From HGM04593 sp045660825 (GTDB lineage: Bacteria; Bacteroidota; Bacteroidia; Bacteroidales; Bacteroidaceae): 64,000 bases of DNA. The DNA is taken from assembly GCA_045660825.1 (NCBI GenBank), contig JAZREN010000045.1, forward strand, positions 141,815-205,814, in the 5' to 3' direction. Below the pieces are notes generated by a model that was not told the DNA's origin, searched no databases, and worked only from the letters and a program-made list of their open reading frames with translations. Each line of letters opens with the position of its first letter. Position 1 is the first letter of the stretch. Shown piece after piece: positions 42,756-50,639 of this stretch. Made by a program: the position numbers and the translations under genes.

Positions 42756-44627
42756 ATGGCAATAGACCTGCAGATAGAGAATGTGTCCAAGAGTTTTGGT
42801 GACCTTGTGCTTTTCAATGATATCTCGTTTACCGTTGAGGAGCGTCAGCGCATCGGACTCATTGCGTGCAATGGAAAGGGTAAGAGTACGTTGTTGAAGA
42901 TTATAGCCGGCGAGGAGCCGCTCGACAGTGGCAAGATTACCCTGCGTGGTGGTGTGAGAGTCGGTTATCTTGAGCAGGAACCCGATTTTGACCCGTCGCT
43001 CACTGTGATTGAGGCCTGTCTGCAACGCAATAGCGAAAGGGCTGGCGTCATTGCACGATACGAGGCGGCGCTTGAGAGCGGTGACCACACGGCGTTGCAG
43101 CACCTTATGGAGGAGATGGACCGTCTCGAGGCGTGGGATTATGAGACACGTGCAAAGCAGGTGTTGTCGAAACTGAAGCTGGACCGCTTTAACCAGCCCA
43201 TCAAGGAACTTTCCGGTGGTCAGAAGAAGCGCGTGGCGCTGGCATCGGTGCTCATTGACGAGCCACAGCTCATGATTCTCGACGAGCCTACCAACCACCT
43301 CGACCTTGAAATGGTGGAGTGGCTCGAGGAGTATCTCTCGCGCCTTAGCGGCAGCCTGCTCATGGTAACCCATGACCGCTATTTCCTTGACAATGTCTGC
43401 AATGAGATTGTCGAGATTGATGACCAACAAGTTTATCGCTACAAAGGCAATTACAGCTATTTCCTGCAAAAGCGCGAGGAACGCCTGCAGAACCTTGCGG
43501 CAGAGACTGCGCGTGCACGCAATCTGTTGCGCACAGAACTTGAATGGATGCGCCGTCAGCCACAGGCACGCGCACACAAGGCAAAGTACCGCATCGATGC
43601 ATTCTACAAACTTGAGGAGAAGGCTGCTGCAATGCGTGACGACAGCAAAGTCTCGCTCGAGATAAAGTCGCAATACATAGGCAATAAGATATTTGTGCTC
43701 AACCACTTGTCAAAGGCTTTTGGCGACAGGGTGATTACAAAGGATTTTACTTACACCTTTGCACGCTACGAGAAATTGGGTATTGTTGGCAACAACGGCA
43801 CGGGCAAGTCTACATTCATCAAGATGTTGCTTGGCCGCGTTGCACCCGATAACGGTACAATTGACGTGGGCGAGACTGTGAAATGGGGTTACTATAGCCA
43901 GGATGGCCTTGTGTTCAACGAGCAGATGAAGGTCATTGATGTTGTAAAGGATATTGCTGAGGTTATACCCGTCGCAGGCAAGATGCTCACGGCATCACAG
44001 TTCCTGCAGCATTTCCTCTTTACTCCCGAAAAGCAGCATAACTATGTCTACAAACTCAGTGGTGGTGAGAAACGCCGTCTCTATCTGTGCACGGTGCTGA
44101 TGTCGAATCCCAACTTCCTTGTGCTCGATGAGCCAACAAACGACCTTGATATTGAGACTCTGCAGATTCTTGAGGAGTATCTGCGTGATTTCAAGGGATG
44201 TGTGATTGTTGTAAGTCATGACCGTTATTTCATGGATAAGGTGGTTGACCACATATTTGTGTTCAATGGCGGTGGCGATATAAAGGATTTTCCCGGTAAC
44301 TACACCGACTGGCGTGACTGGCGCGAGGAGGAGAAGGCTGCTGCTGCAGCTCAGGCAGCAGCCAAGGCTGCAAAGGAGAGTGCCCCCAAGCAGAGCTACC
44401 GTGTGGAGACAAAGCGTAAACTCTCGTTCAAGGAACGCAAGGAGTATGAGGCACTCGAGGGGGAGATTCTGGAACTTGAGGAGGAAAAAAGTTCCATTGA
44501 GCAGGCTCTGTGCAGCGGCATGCTCGGCAATGACGAGTTGCTTGCAAAGTCAAGACGCATTCAGGATGTCATTGCGCTCATTGACGAAAAGACAATGCGT
44601 TGGCTCGAATTGAGCGAATTTGCTTAA
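42756..44627 (+). CDS. ABC-F family ATPase (Uup-like)
   Basis: A 623-residue cytoplasmic protein with two ABC ATPase domains in tandem and no membrane segments. Walker A motifs are CNGKGKST (~41) and NNGTGKST (~347). Signatures are LSGGQKKRVAL and LSGGEKRRLYL, and Walker B LMILDEPTNHLDLE and FLVLDEPTNDLDIE. The inter-domain linker is long and charged, and the C-terminal ~80 residues form a coiled-coil tail (KEYEALEGEILELEEE), as in Uup. ABC-F proteins act on the ribosome or, for Uup, on branched DNA and ribosomes. There is no evidence for antibiotic-resistance specialisation. Confidence 0.9.
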   Translation: MAIDLQIENVSKSFGDLVLFNDISFTVEERQRIGLIACNGKGKSTLLKIIAGEEPLDSGKITLRGGVRVGYLEQEPDFDPSLTVIEACLQRNSERAGVIARYEAALESGDHTALQHLMEEMDRLEAWDYETRAKQVLSKLKLDRFNQPIKELSGGQKKRVALASVLIDEPQLMILDEPTNHLDLEMVEWLEEYLSRLSGSLLMVTHDRYFLDNVCNEIVEIDDQQVYRYKGNYSYFLQKREERLQNLAAETARARNLLRTELEWMRRQPQARAHKAKYRIDAFYKLEEKAAAMRDDSKVSLEIKSQYIGNKIFVLNHLSKAFGDRVITKDFTYTFARYEKLGIVGNNGTGKSTFIKMLLGRVAPDNGTIDVGETVKWGYYSQDGLVFNEQMKVIDVVKDIAEVIPVAGKMLTASQFLQHFLFTPEKQHNYVYKLSGGEKRRLYLCTVLMSNPNFLVLDEPTNDLDIETLQILEEYLRDFKGCVIVVSHDRYFMDKVVDHIFVFNGGGDIKDFPGNYTDWRDWREEEKAAAAAQAAAKAAKESAPKQSYRVETKRKLSFKERKEYEALEGEILELEEEKSSIEQALCSGMLGNDELLAKSRRIQDVIALIDEKTMRWLELSEFA

Positions 44628-44632
44628 TGGGG

Positions 44633-44667
44633 TTAAAGGTGAAAGCGGAAATGTGAAAACGGGAAAC
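44633..44667 (+). repeat. GTGAAA-type interspersed repeat, copy 3
   Basis: The block AAAGGTGAAAGCGGAAATGT followed by GAAAACGGGAAAC, just after the ABC-F stop. It shares 17 bases (AAAGCGGAAATGTGAAA type) with the copy at 46029. Confidence 0.6.
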
Positions 44668-44708
44668 ATTACGCGCAATAAGTGACGTTTTTTTGCGTTA
44701 TATCATAG

Positions 44709-45410
44709 ATGAAAAGAACCATTATATACATATTGTTGCTGTTGTTGCCGCTGTTTGCGGTGGCGCAGGAGCGTAAGGTGCAGAACAAACCGTATATCGA
44801 CTTCCGTCGTCTTCACTATGGTTTTTTCATTGGTGTCCATGCGCAGGATATGGAGTTCGTGAACAATGGTTTCGTGACCGAGGACGGCGAAACCTGGTAT
44901 GCCGATGTTGCCGACTACAATCCGGGCTTCAGTGTCGGTGTGCTTGCCGATTTAAGGTTGAATACTTATATGTCGTTGCGTGTAATTCCTACGATGCACT
45001 TTGGACAGAATCTGGTCCGCTTCCGTGAACAAAAGAGTGGCGAAACATCAAAACAATCGGTGAAAACGACATATATTGCAGTCCCGGTCCATGCGAAATT
45101 TGCCGCAGAACGCTTCAATAACTATCGTCCTTATTTCACGGCCGGCGTGAGTCCCATGTGGAATCTTACAGTGAAGAAGCAGCAGCAACTGTTGCTCAAG
45201 AAATTCGATTTTATGATTGAGGTGGGAGTGGGCTGCGATTTCTATCTGCCATTCTTTAAACTGATACCGGAACTGAAATTCTCTTTCAGCCCATTGAACG
45301 TCCTTAAAAAGGAGCGTAATGACCTGCTCGATGCCAACTACCTGAAGTTTACACAGTCGGTTGATGAGGTTACGAGCAAGATGATAACGTTGTCACTTTA
45401 TTTCGAATAA
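44709..45410 (+). CDS. PorT-like outer-membrane beta-barrel protein
   Basis: A 233-residue exported protein (signal MKRTIIYILLLLLPLFAVA). It has alternating aromatic strands typical of a small barrel and the PorT hallmark region FRRLHYGFFIGVHAQDMEF at ~33. Strands such as YMSLRVIPTMHFGQ and YIAVPVHAKFAAER follow, ending in an aromatic residue (SLYFE). PorT is a core component of the type IX secretion pathway in Porphyromonas. PorT family members are common in Bacteroidales, also outside full T9SS. In this genome the presence of secretion-tail domains on the GH95 and GH33 enzymes fits a T9SS link. Confidence 0.82.
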   Translation: MKRTIIYILLLLLPLFAVAQERKVQNKPYIDFRRLHYGFFIGVHAQDMEFVNNGFVTEDGETWYADVADYNPGFSVGVLADLRLNTYMSLRVIPTMHFGQNLVRFREQKSGETSKQSVKTTYIAVPVHAKFAAERFNNYRPYFTAGVSPMWNLTVKKQQQLLLKKFDFMIEVGVGCDFYLPFFKLIPELKFSFSPLNVLKKERNDLLDANYLKFTQSVDEVTSKMITLSLYFE

Positions 45411-45435
45411 TTTGTTGTCTTGGTGTTTTGAACAG

Positions 45436-46050
45436 ATGAATGATATGCGTAAAATGATGTATGTCCACGGCTTTGCATCGTCGGGCAGTTCGGGAACAGT
45501 GATGAATCTGCGACGTAGTCTTCCGGGGTGGCGTGTCATTGCCCCCGATCTTCCAGTGGACCCGTTCGAGGCATTGGAGCTGCTGCGCACCATTGTCAAG
45601 GAAGAACAGCCCGAGATTGTTGTGGGTACCTCTATGGGAGGCATGTATACGCAGCAACTTTGGGGTGTGCCGCGCATTGTTGTCAATCCGTCATTCGAGA
45701 TGTCGCGTTCATTGCTCTTCGGCAAGATGGGGCGCAATAAGTACATGTCAAAACGCAAGGATGGCGCTACCGAATTCCGCATCGACAAGGCTGTGGTCGA
45801 GCGTTTCAAGGAGATGGAGAAACATCAGTTCGATGGCGTTACCGATGAAGAGAAGCAACTTGTCGTCGGCCTTTTTGGTGACAAGGACCCTGTTGTGCAT
45901 TTCTATCCCTTGATGGCCGAACTCTATGGCGAGGAACGTTGCCGATGGTTTAACGGCGAACACCGTCTCAATGACAAAGTGGTCGATAAGGTGTTGTTGC
46001 CGCTTATAAAGGAAATGGTGGGTTGTCAAAGCGGAAATGTGAAAGATTAA
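45436..46050 (+). CDS. YqiA/YcfP-like alpha/beta hydrolase
   Basis: A 204-residue cytoplasmic hydrolase of the YqiA/YcfP esterase-like group. The N-terminal MYVHGFASSGSSGT loop, nucleophile elbow GTSMGGMY (Ser66), acidic residue in GDKDPVV and His in GEHRL complete the triad. Substrate unknown. The last ~9 residues (GCQSGNVKD) and the stop come from a GTGAAA-type interspersed repeat, so the native tail was probably different. Start ATG 45436 or 45445. Confidence 0.82.
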   Translation: MNDMRKMMYVHGFASSGSSGTVMNLRRSLPGWRVIAPDLPVDPFEALELLRTIVKEEQPEIVVGTSMGGMYTQQLWGVPRIVVNPSFEMSRSLLFGKMGRNKYMSKRKDGATEFRIDKAVVERFKEMEKHQFDGVTDEEKQLVVGLFGDKDPVVHFYPLMAELYGEERCRWFNGEHRLNDKVVDKVLLPLIKEMVGCQSGNVKD

Positions 46051-46066
46051 ATCTGAAACATGTGAT
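46029..46066 (+). repeat. GTGAAA-type interspersed repeat, copy 4
   Basis: AAAGCGGAAATGTGAAAGAT followed by TAAATCTGAAACATGTGA. It overlaps the 3' end of the hydrolase gene and supplies its stop codon. Confidence 0.6.
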
Positions 46067-46091
46067 AATGAACAGAATTAAACACCATAAT

Positions 46092-47747
46092 ATGAAAAGA
46101 GTTATTTTTACCGTTTTGGCAATGGCAATGTGTTTTGGCGCTGTTGCACAGGTGAAGGCTCGTTGGGGCAGCATTGATGTCCGCTACCCCGTGGAGTGTG
46201 GAACACATGTAAGTGGTGAGGCTATAGCGAACGCTACAGCTTGGCGTGGCGAGCGTGTGAACCTGCAGCTCGTTGTTGAGAACGGCGCAAAGGAGTGTGC
46301 CGTAGAGTATAGATTCAGCGACTTGAAATGTGGCAAGAACGTTATCCCCGCGGCGAATGTGGTGGGTGGCTTTGTGCTGCCTGTACTCACCGATAAGTTT
46401 ACCGGTTGTGGCCGTCACGAGGTGGATGCCTATGGCGAGGTGCCTGTTGCCGACCGCATCACCGCCACCAACCCCACAGTGCTCGATGCTGCAGCCCGCC
46501 GTGGCTTGTGGTTGACTGTGCAGGTGCCGCAGGACGTAAAGACCGGTACATACAAGGGCGCGGTGGAACTTGTCTGCAATGGTAAAAAGAGAAGATATAA
46601 CTATGCTGTAAAGGTCCTCGACCGTACATTGCCAGCGCCAAAGGAGTGGGGATTCCACCTCGACCTTTGGCAGAATCCATATGCCATTGCGCGTGTGCAC
46701 AACGTGGAGCTTTGGAGTAATGAACATTTTGAGGCTTTGCGCCCTTATATGTTAAAGCTTGCATCGGCCGGTCAAAAGGCTATCACCGCAACGCTCATCG
46801 ACCGCCCTTGGGACGGACAGACATATGACCCGTTCGGCAGCATGGTTACATGGGTGAAGAAGGCCGACGGCAGCTGGTGGTACGATTTTACAATCTTTGA
46901 CCGTTGGGTGGAGTTCATGATGTCGTGTGGCATTGACAAGGAAATTACCTGTTTCTCAATGATTCCATGGAAACTCTCTTTTCGCTACTATGACCAGGCG
47001 ACTCACTCACACAAATATATCAACTGCGCTCCCGGTGAGGATACCTATACACAGTTCTGGGGTGGAATGCTCAGTGCGTTCGCTGCCCATCTGAAAGAGA
47101 AAGGATGGTTCGAGAAGACCTTTATCTCAATGGATGAGCGCAGTCTGCAGCAGATGCAGGCGGCTATCAAGGTCATCAAGGAGTATGCTCCCGGAATGAA
47201 GATTTCAATGGCGGGTAACTATCATCCTGAGATTGAGGCTGATATTCATGACTACTGCCTCGATATCTTTGCCTACGGTGCATATACTCCCGAACTCTTG
47301 GCAACCCGTCGTGCGCAGGGTAAGGTGTCTACCTATTACACCTGTTGTAGTGCCGAGTATCCCAACCTGTTCACATTCTCGGATCCTGCCGATGCTGCTT
47401 TCATTGCCCTTGAGGCACTGGCAAAGGATCTCGACGGCTATCTGCGCTGGGCATACAACAGTTGGACAGTAACCCCCGAGGAGGACTCACGTTTCACTGC
47501 ATGGCCCGCAGGTGATACATATGTCATCTACCCGTTCAGTGTGAGTTCAATCCGTTGGGAGCGTCTTGTGCAGGGTATCCAGTTGTTCGAGAAATATAAG
47601 ATATTGCTTGCCGAGGCAAAGAACGCCGGTAATGAGGCGCGTGTCGCAGAACTTGAAGAGTTGTTGCGCAGTGTTGATATAAAGAAAATCTCAACCGACA
47701 GCGAGGCTGTTGTCAGTGGCTTCGGCAATGCGTTGAATGCGATGTAA
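46092..47747 (+). CDS. GH123-like (DUF4091) beta-N-acetylgalactosaminidase candidate
   Basis: A 551-residue exported protein (signal MKRVIFTVLAMAMCFGAVA). An N-terminal beta-sandwich domain (~20-190) is followed by a TIM-barrel with the DUF4091/GH123 features HLDLWQNPYAIARV and, at 348-349, the Asp-Glu pair in ISMDERSL. In GH123 the Glu is the acid and the preceding Asp stabilises the oxazolinium intermediate. The C-terminal YLRWAYNSWT and the following loop fit as well. Activity on beta-GalNAc of glycosphingolipids or O-glycans is inferred from the family. It belongs with the other GalNAc/fucose/sialic-acid enzymes in this window. Confidence 0.8.
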   Translation: MKRVIFTVLAMAMCFGAVAQVKARWGSIDVRYPVECGTHVSGEAIANATAWRGERVNLQLVVENGAKECAVEYRFSDLKCGKNVIPAANVVGGFVLPVLTDKFTGCGRHEVDAYGEVPVADRITATNPTVLDAAARRGLWLTVQVPQDVKTGTYKGAVELVCNGKKRRYNYAVKVLDRTLPAPKEWGFHLDLWQNPYAIARVHNVELWSNEHFEALRPYMLKLASAGQKAITATLIDRPWDGQTYDPFGSMVTWVKKADGSWWYDFTIFDRWVEFMMSCGIDKEITCFSMIPWKLSFRYYDQATHSHKYINCAPGEDTYTQFWGGMLSAFAAHLKEKGWFEKTFISMDERSLQQMQAAIKVIKEYAPGMKISMAGNYHPEIEADIHDYCLDIFAYGAYTPELLATRRAQGKVSTYYTCCSAEYPNLFTFSDPADAAFIALEALAKDLDGYLRWAYNSWTVTPEEDSRFTAWPAGDTYVIYPFSVSSIRWERLVQGIQLFEKYKILLAEAKNAGNEARVAELEELLRSVDIKKISTDSEAVVSGFGNALNAM

Positions 47748-47757
47748 CCGTTTGAAA

Positions 47758-48639
47758 ATGAGAAATAGGATATTGGGTATACTATTGCTTTTGCTCTGCT
47801 TCATCTCTGTTGCAGAGGCAAAGGTGTACAAGGTTGAGGATGTTCCCATGGTGCATCTTGCCGACCGTACCCGCTATGTGAGTAACCCCGACGGAATCCT
47901 CTCTTCCTCATCGGTCGCAACAATTGACAGTATGCTGTATGCTCTTGAGGAGAGTACAGGTATTCAGGTGCTGGTGGCTGTGCTCGGAGACATTGAGGGT
48001 GGCGACTGCTTCGACTTTGCCTATCGTTTGGGCAAGGAGAACGGAGTGGGGCAGAAGGAGAGCGACAACGGTCTTGTGGTGTTGCTCTCAACCGGTGAGC
48101 GCTGTGTGCAGTTCGCTACGGGCTATGGACTCGAGGGCGTGATGCCCGATGCCATATGCAAGCGCATACAGCAACAATATATGGTGGAGCATTTTGCCGG
48201 TGGCGATTGGGATGCGGGGATGGTGAACGGAATGCGTGCCGTCTGCGGTGTCTTGGATGGGACAATGGAACCTCCTTCCGAAGATGATGACCTTCTCGCC
48301 ATGATACTTGCCATGGCTGCTGTTTTGTGCTTCATCATATTGATAGTTTTTGTTGTGTGGTATTTCAACCGTTGCCCAAAGTGTGGCAAACACAATATCC
48401 AGCGTATCGCCTCGCAGACCATAAGGGATGTTAACGGAACAACGATATTGGAAACTACATATGTATGCAATAATTGTGGGCATACTTTCAAACAGCGTAA
48501 CAAGACACTCAATACCAATGGGGGAGGCCCGCATGGTGGAACTATTATCGGTGGTGGCGGTTTTGGCCGTGGAGGTGGCTTCGGCGGCAGTTTTGGCGGT
48601 GGAAGCTTCGGTGGCGGCGGTGCCGGCAGCCGTTTCTGA
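47758..48639 (+). CDS. TPM-domain membrane protein with Zn-ribbon and Gly-rich tail
   Basis: A 293-residue protein: signal peptide (MRNRILGILLLLLCFISVAEA), a TPM domain (~25-165, with the NPDGILSSSSVATID and GYGLEGVMPD motifs), one transmembrane helix (~185-207) and a cytoplasmic Zn-ribbon (CPKCG and CNNCG). The tail is Gly/Phe-rich (GGGFGRGGGFGGSFGG). The YgcG/TPM plus LemA pair is common in bacteria, and the next gene is indeed LemA. TPM domains are linked to phosphatase activity or photosystem repair in plants; the bacterial role is unclear. Confidence 0.85.
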   Translation: MRNRILGILLLLLCFISVAEAKVYKVEDVPMVHLADRTRYVSNPDGILSSSSVATIDSMLYALEESTGIQVLVAVLGDIEGGDCFDFAYRLGKENGVGQKESDNGLVVLLSTGERCVQFATGYGLEGVMPDAICKRIQQQYMVEHFAGGDWDAGMVNGMRAVCGVLDGTMEPPSEDDDLLAMILAMAAVLCFIILIVFVVWYFNRCPKCGKHNIQRIASQTIRDVNGTTILETTYVCNNCGHTFKQRNKTLNTNGGGPHGGTIIGGGGFGRGGGFGGSFGGGSFGGGGAGSRF

Positions 48640-48666
48640 GAATATCTACAAACAATAAAAAGAACT

Positions 48667-49254
48667 ATGAATATGAAAAAGTCAACAATCATTATTTTAG
48701 CAGTTTTATCAGTAATAGTTATCTGGGGTATAACCGGTTATAACGGACTTGTAAAGGCCGATGAGGCTGTCAGTACAGCCTGGAGTAATGTAGAGAACCA
48801 ATACCAGCGTCGTGCCGACCTAATTCCAAATCTTGTGAATACCGTCAAAGGTTACGCGGCACACGAGAAAGAGACTCTTGATGCCGTCGTTGCAGCTCGC
48901 GCACGTGCGACACAGGTAACTGTCGATGCCGAGAGTATGACTCCCGAAATGCTTCAGGAGTACCAGAAGAGCCAAAGCGAGGTGGGTGCGGCACTTGGTC
49001 GCCTGCTTGCTGTTGCCGAGGCGTATCCCGACCTCAAGGCAAACACTAATTTCCTTGAGTTACAGGCACAGCTTGAAGGTACAGAGAACCGTATTAGTGT
49101 AGAGCGCCGTAATTTCAATGAGGTGGCAAAAAATTACAACACCTCAATACGCACATTCCCCCGTAACATCCTTGCCGGTATGTTCGGCTTTGAGAAACGC
49201 CCTTATTTCGAGGCACAGGAGGGTGTGGAGAACGCACCCGTGGTACAGTTCTGA
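48667..49254 (+). CDS. lemA: LemA family protein
   Basis: A 195-residue inner-membrane protein with an N-terminal transmembrane anchor (~8-27) and a helical domain containing the LemA signatures WSNVENQYQRRADLIPNLV and the NFLELQAQLEGTENRI region. Its cellular role is poorly understood. It is paired with the TPM gene immediately upstream, the usual operon arrangement. Confidence 0.93.
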   Translation: MNMKKSTIIILAVLSVIVIWGITGYNGLVKADEAVSTAWSNVENQYQRRADLIPNLVNTVKGYAAHEKETLDAVVAARARATQVTVDAESMTPEMLQEYQKSQSEVGAALGRLLAVAEAYPDLKANTNFLELQAQLEGTENRISVERRNFNEVAKNYNTSIRTFPRNILAGMFGFEKRPYFEAQEGVENAPVVQF

Positions 49255-49280
49255 TAGTCTTCTTCTAATATTCTGCAACA

Positions 49281-50438
49281 ATGGAAATATCATCAGCAAT
49301 CAGATACGTTGGGGTTGATGACCTTGATATCGACCTCTTTGAGAGCCAGTATGTAGTGCCCGAGGGAATGTCGTACAATTCCTACATCATCCTTGATGAA
49401 AAGGTGGCAATTATGGACACAGTCGATGCACGCAAGGGAGCGGAGTGGTGGGCGAATGTTGAGGCTGTGCTTGCCGGTCGCACCCCCGACTACCTTGTCG
49501 TGCAGCACCTTGAACCTGACCATGCGGCACTCATCCACGAGGTGCTTGGAAAGTATCCCCGGGCAAAGGTGGTTGCGACTGCAAAGGCCATACAGATGAT
49601 GCCACAGTTCTTTGATAGTGTGGATTTTGAAGGCCGCACAGTCGCGGTGAAAGAGGGTGACATGCTGTCGCTCGGTAGCCACACATTGCAGTTCTTTGTT
49701 GCTCCCATGGTGCATTGGCCCGAGGTGATGGTCTCTTATGAGCAGAGCGAGAAGGTGCTTTTTGCCGCCGATGCATTCGGCAAGTTCGGTGCTTTGTGCA
49801 ACGAGGGCGCTTGGGACTGCGAGGCACGTCGCTACTATATAAACATCTGCGGCAAGTATGGCGCACAGGTTCAGACGTTGCTCAAGAAGGCTGCGACGCT
49901 CGATATTGCAATCATTTGTCCGCTTCACGGTCCTGTACTTACAGAAAACCTCTCTCATTACATCGGGCTTTACGATATCTGGAGCAAGTATGAACCCGAA
50001 ACCGAAGGTGTGCTTGTTGCGTATGCCTCAATACACGGCGGAACAGCCGTTGCAGCCAACCGTCTTGCCGCTGTTCTGCGCGAGAAGGGCGCTCCCAAGG
50101 TGGTTGTGACCGACCTTTCCCGCTGCGATATGGCCGAGGCCGTGGAGGATGCTTTCCGTTACAGCCATATGGTGGTTTGTGCAGCGTCGTACGATGCCGA
50201 TGTGTTCCCGCCCATGCACGATTTCCTGCACCACCTGAAGCTCAAGAGCTACCAGAACCGCAAGGTGGCGATAGTGGAGAACGGCTCGTGGGCACCCACG
50301 GCGGGTCGCGTGATGCGTGCAATGCTCGAGGGTATGAAGAACATTGCAATCGTCAATACTATGGTGACAATCCGCTCGCGCATGAAGGAGAGTGACCAAC
50401 CGGCAATGGAGCAATTGGCGGTGGAGTTGCTCGGTTGA
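49281..50438 (+). CDS. flavodiiron protein (FprA, A-type)
   Basis: A 385-residue cytoplasmic enzyme reducing oxygen or nitric oxide to water or nitrous oxide. The N-terminal metallo-beta-lactamase-like domain carries the di-iron set HLEPDHA (HxExDH), the His in MVHWPEV, Asp in FAADAFGKFG and His in PLHGPVL. The C-terminal ~140 residues are a flavodoxin domain (YASIHGGTAVAANRL, ENGSWAPTAGR). Typical of anaerobes for oxygen tolerance. It needs a rubredoxin or similar electron donor not present in this window. Monocistronic with its own terminator. Confidence 0.93.
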   Translation: MEISSAIRYVGVDDLDIDLFESQYVVPEGMSYNSYIILDEKVAIMDTVDARKGAEWWANVEAVLAGRTPDYLVVQHLEPDHAALIHEVLGKYPRAKVVATAKAIQMMPQFFDSVDFEGRTVAVKEGDMLSLGSHTLQFFVAPMVHWPEVMVSYEQSEKVLFAADAFGKFGALCNEGAWDCEARRYYINICGKYGAQVQTLLKKAATLDIAIICPLHGPVLTENLSHYIGLYDIWSKYEPETEGVLVAYASIHGGTAVAANRLAAVLREKGAPKVVVTDLSRCDMAEAVEDAFRYSHMVVCAASYDADVFPPMHDFLHHLKLKSYQNRKVAIVENGSWAPTAGRVMRAMLEGMKNIAIVNTMVTIRSRMKESDQPAMEQLAVELLG

Positions 50439-50460
50439 ATTGTTATAAAATGTTAAGAAG

Positions 50461-50493
50461 AACCGGTTTGCCCGCATGGGTGAGCCGGTTTTT
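50461..50493 (+). terminator. intrinsic terminator after the flavodiiron gene
   Basis: A two-part stem (AACCGG with CCGGTT, inner CCC with GGG) followed by TTTTT, 22 bp after the stop. Confidence 0.7.
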
Positions 50494-50522
50494 GCTATAA
50501 TATTATAATAACTAAATATTTA

Positions 50523-50554
50523 TTTGCTTTTGTAAATAGTATGCTTTACTTTTG
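50523..50554 (+). promoter_or_regulatory. promoter of the GH95 gene (TTTG-N20-TACTTTTG)
   Basis: A -33 TTTG at 50523-50526 and exact -7 TACTTTTG at 50547-50554. It implies a leader of about 80 nt before the GH95 start. Confidence 0.65.
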
Positions 50555-50639
50555 TTCATTGAAATGGTATGCTCCAAAGAGTGTGCCTGTTTTTGAGAAG
50601 ATAGATAAAACTTAATACTAACAATTTAAAACAAACTCT

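Noticed and set aside
42687..43706. 339-codon minus-strand frame opposite the ABC-F gene
   Set aside because: Antisense shadow of a clearly real gene; composition reflects the codon bias of the opposite strand and no family is recognisable.
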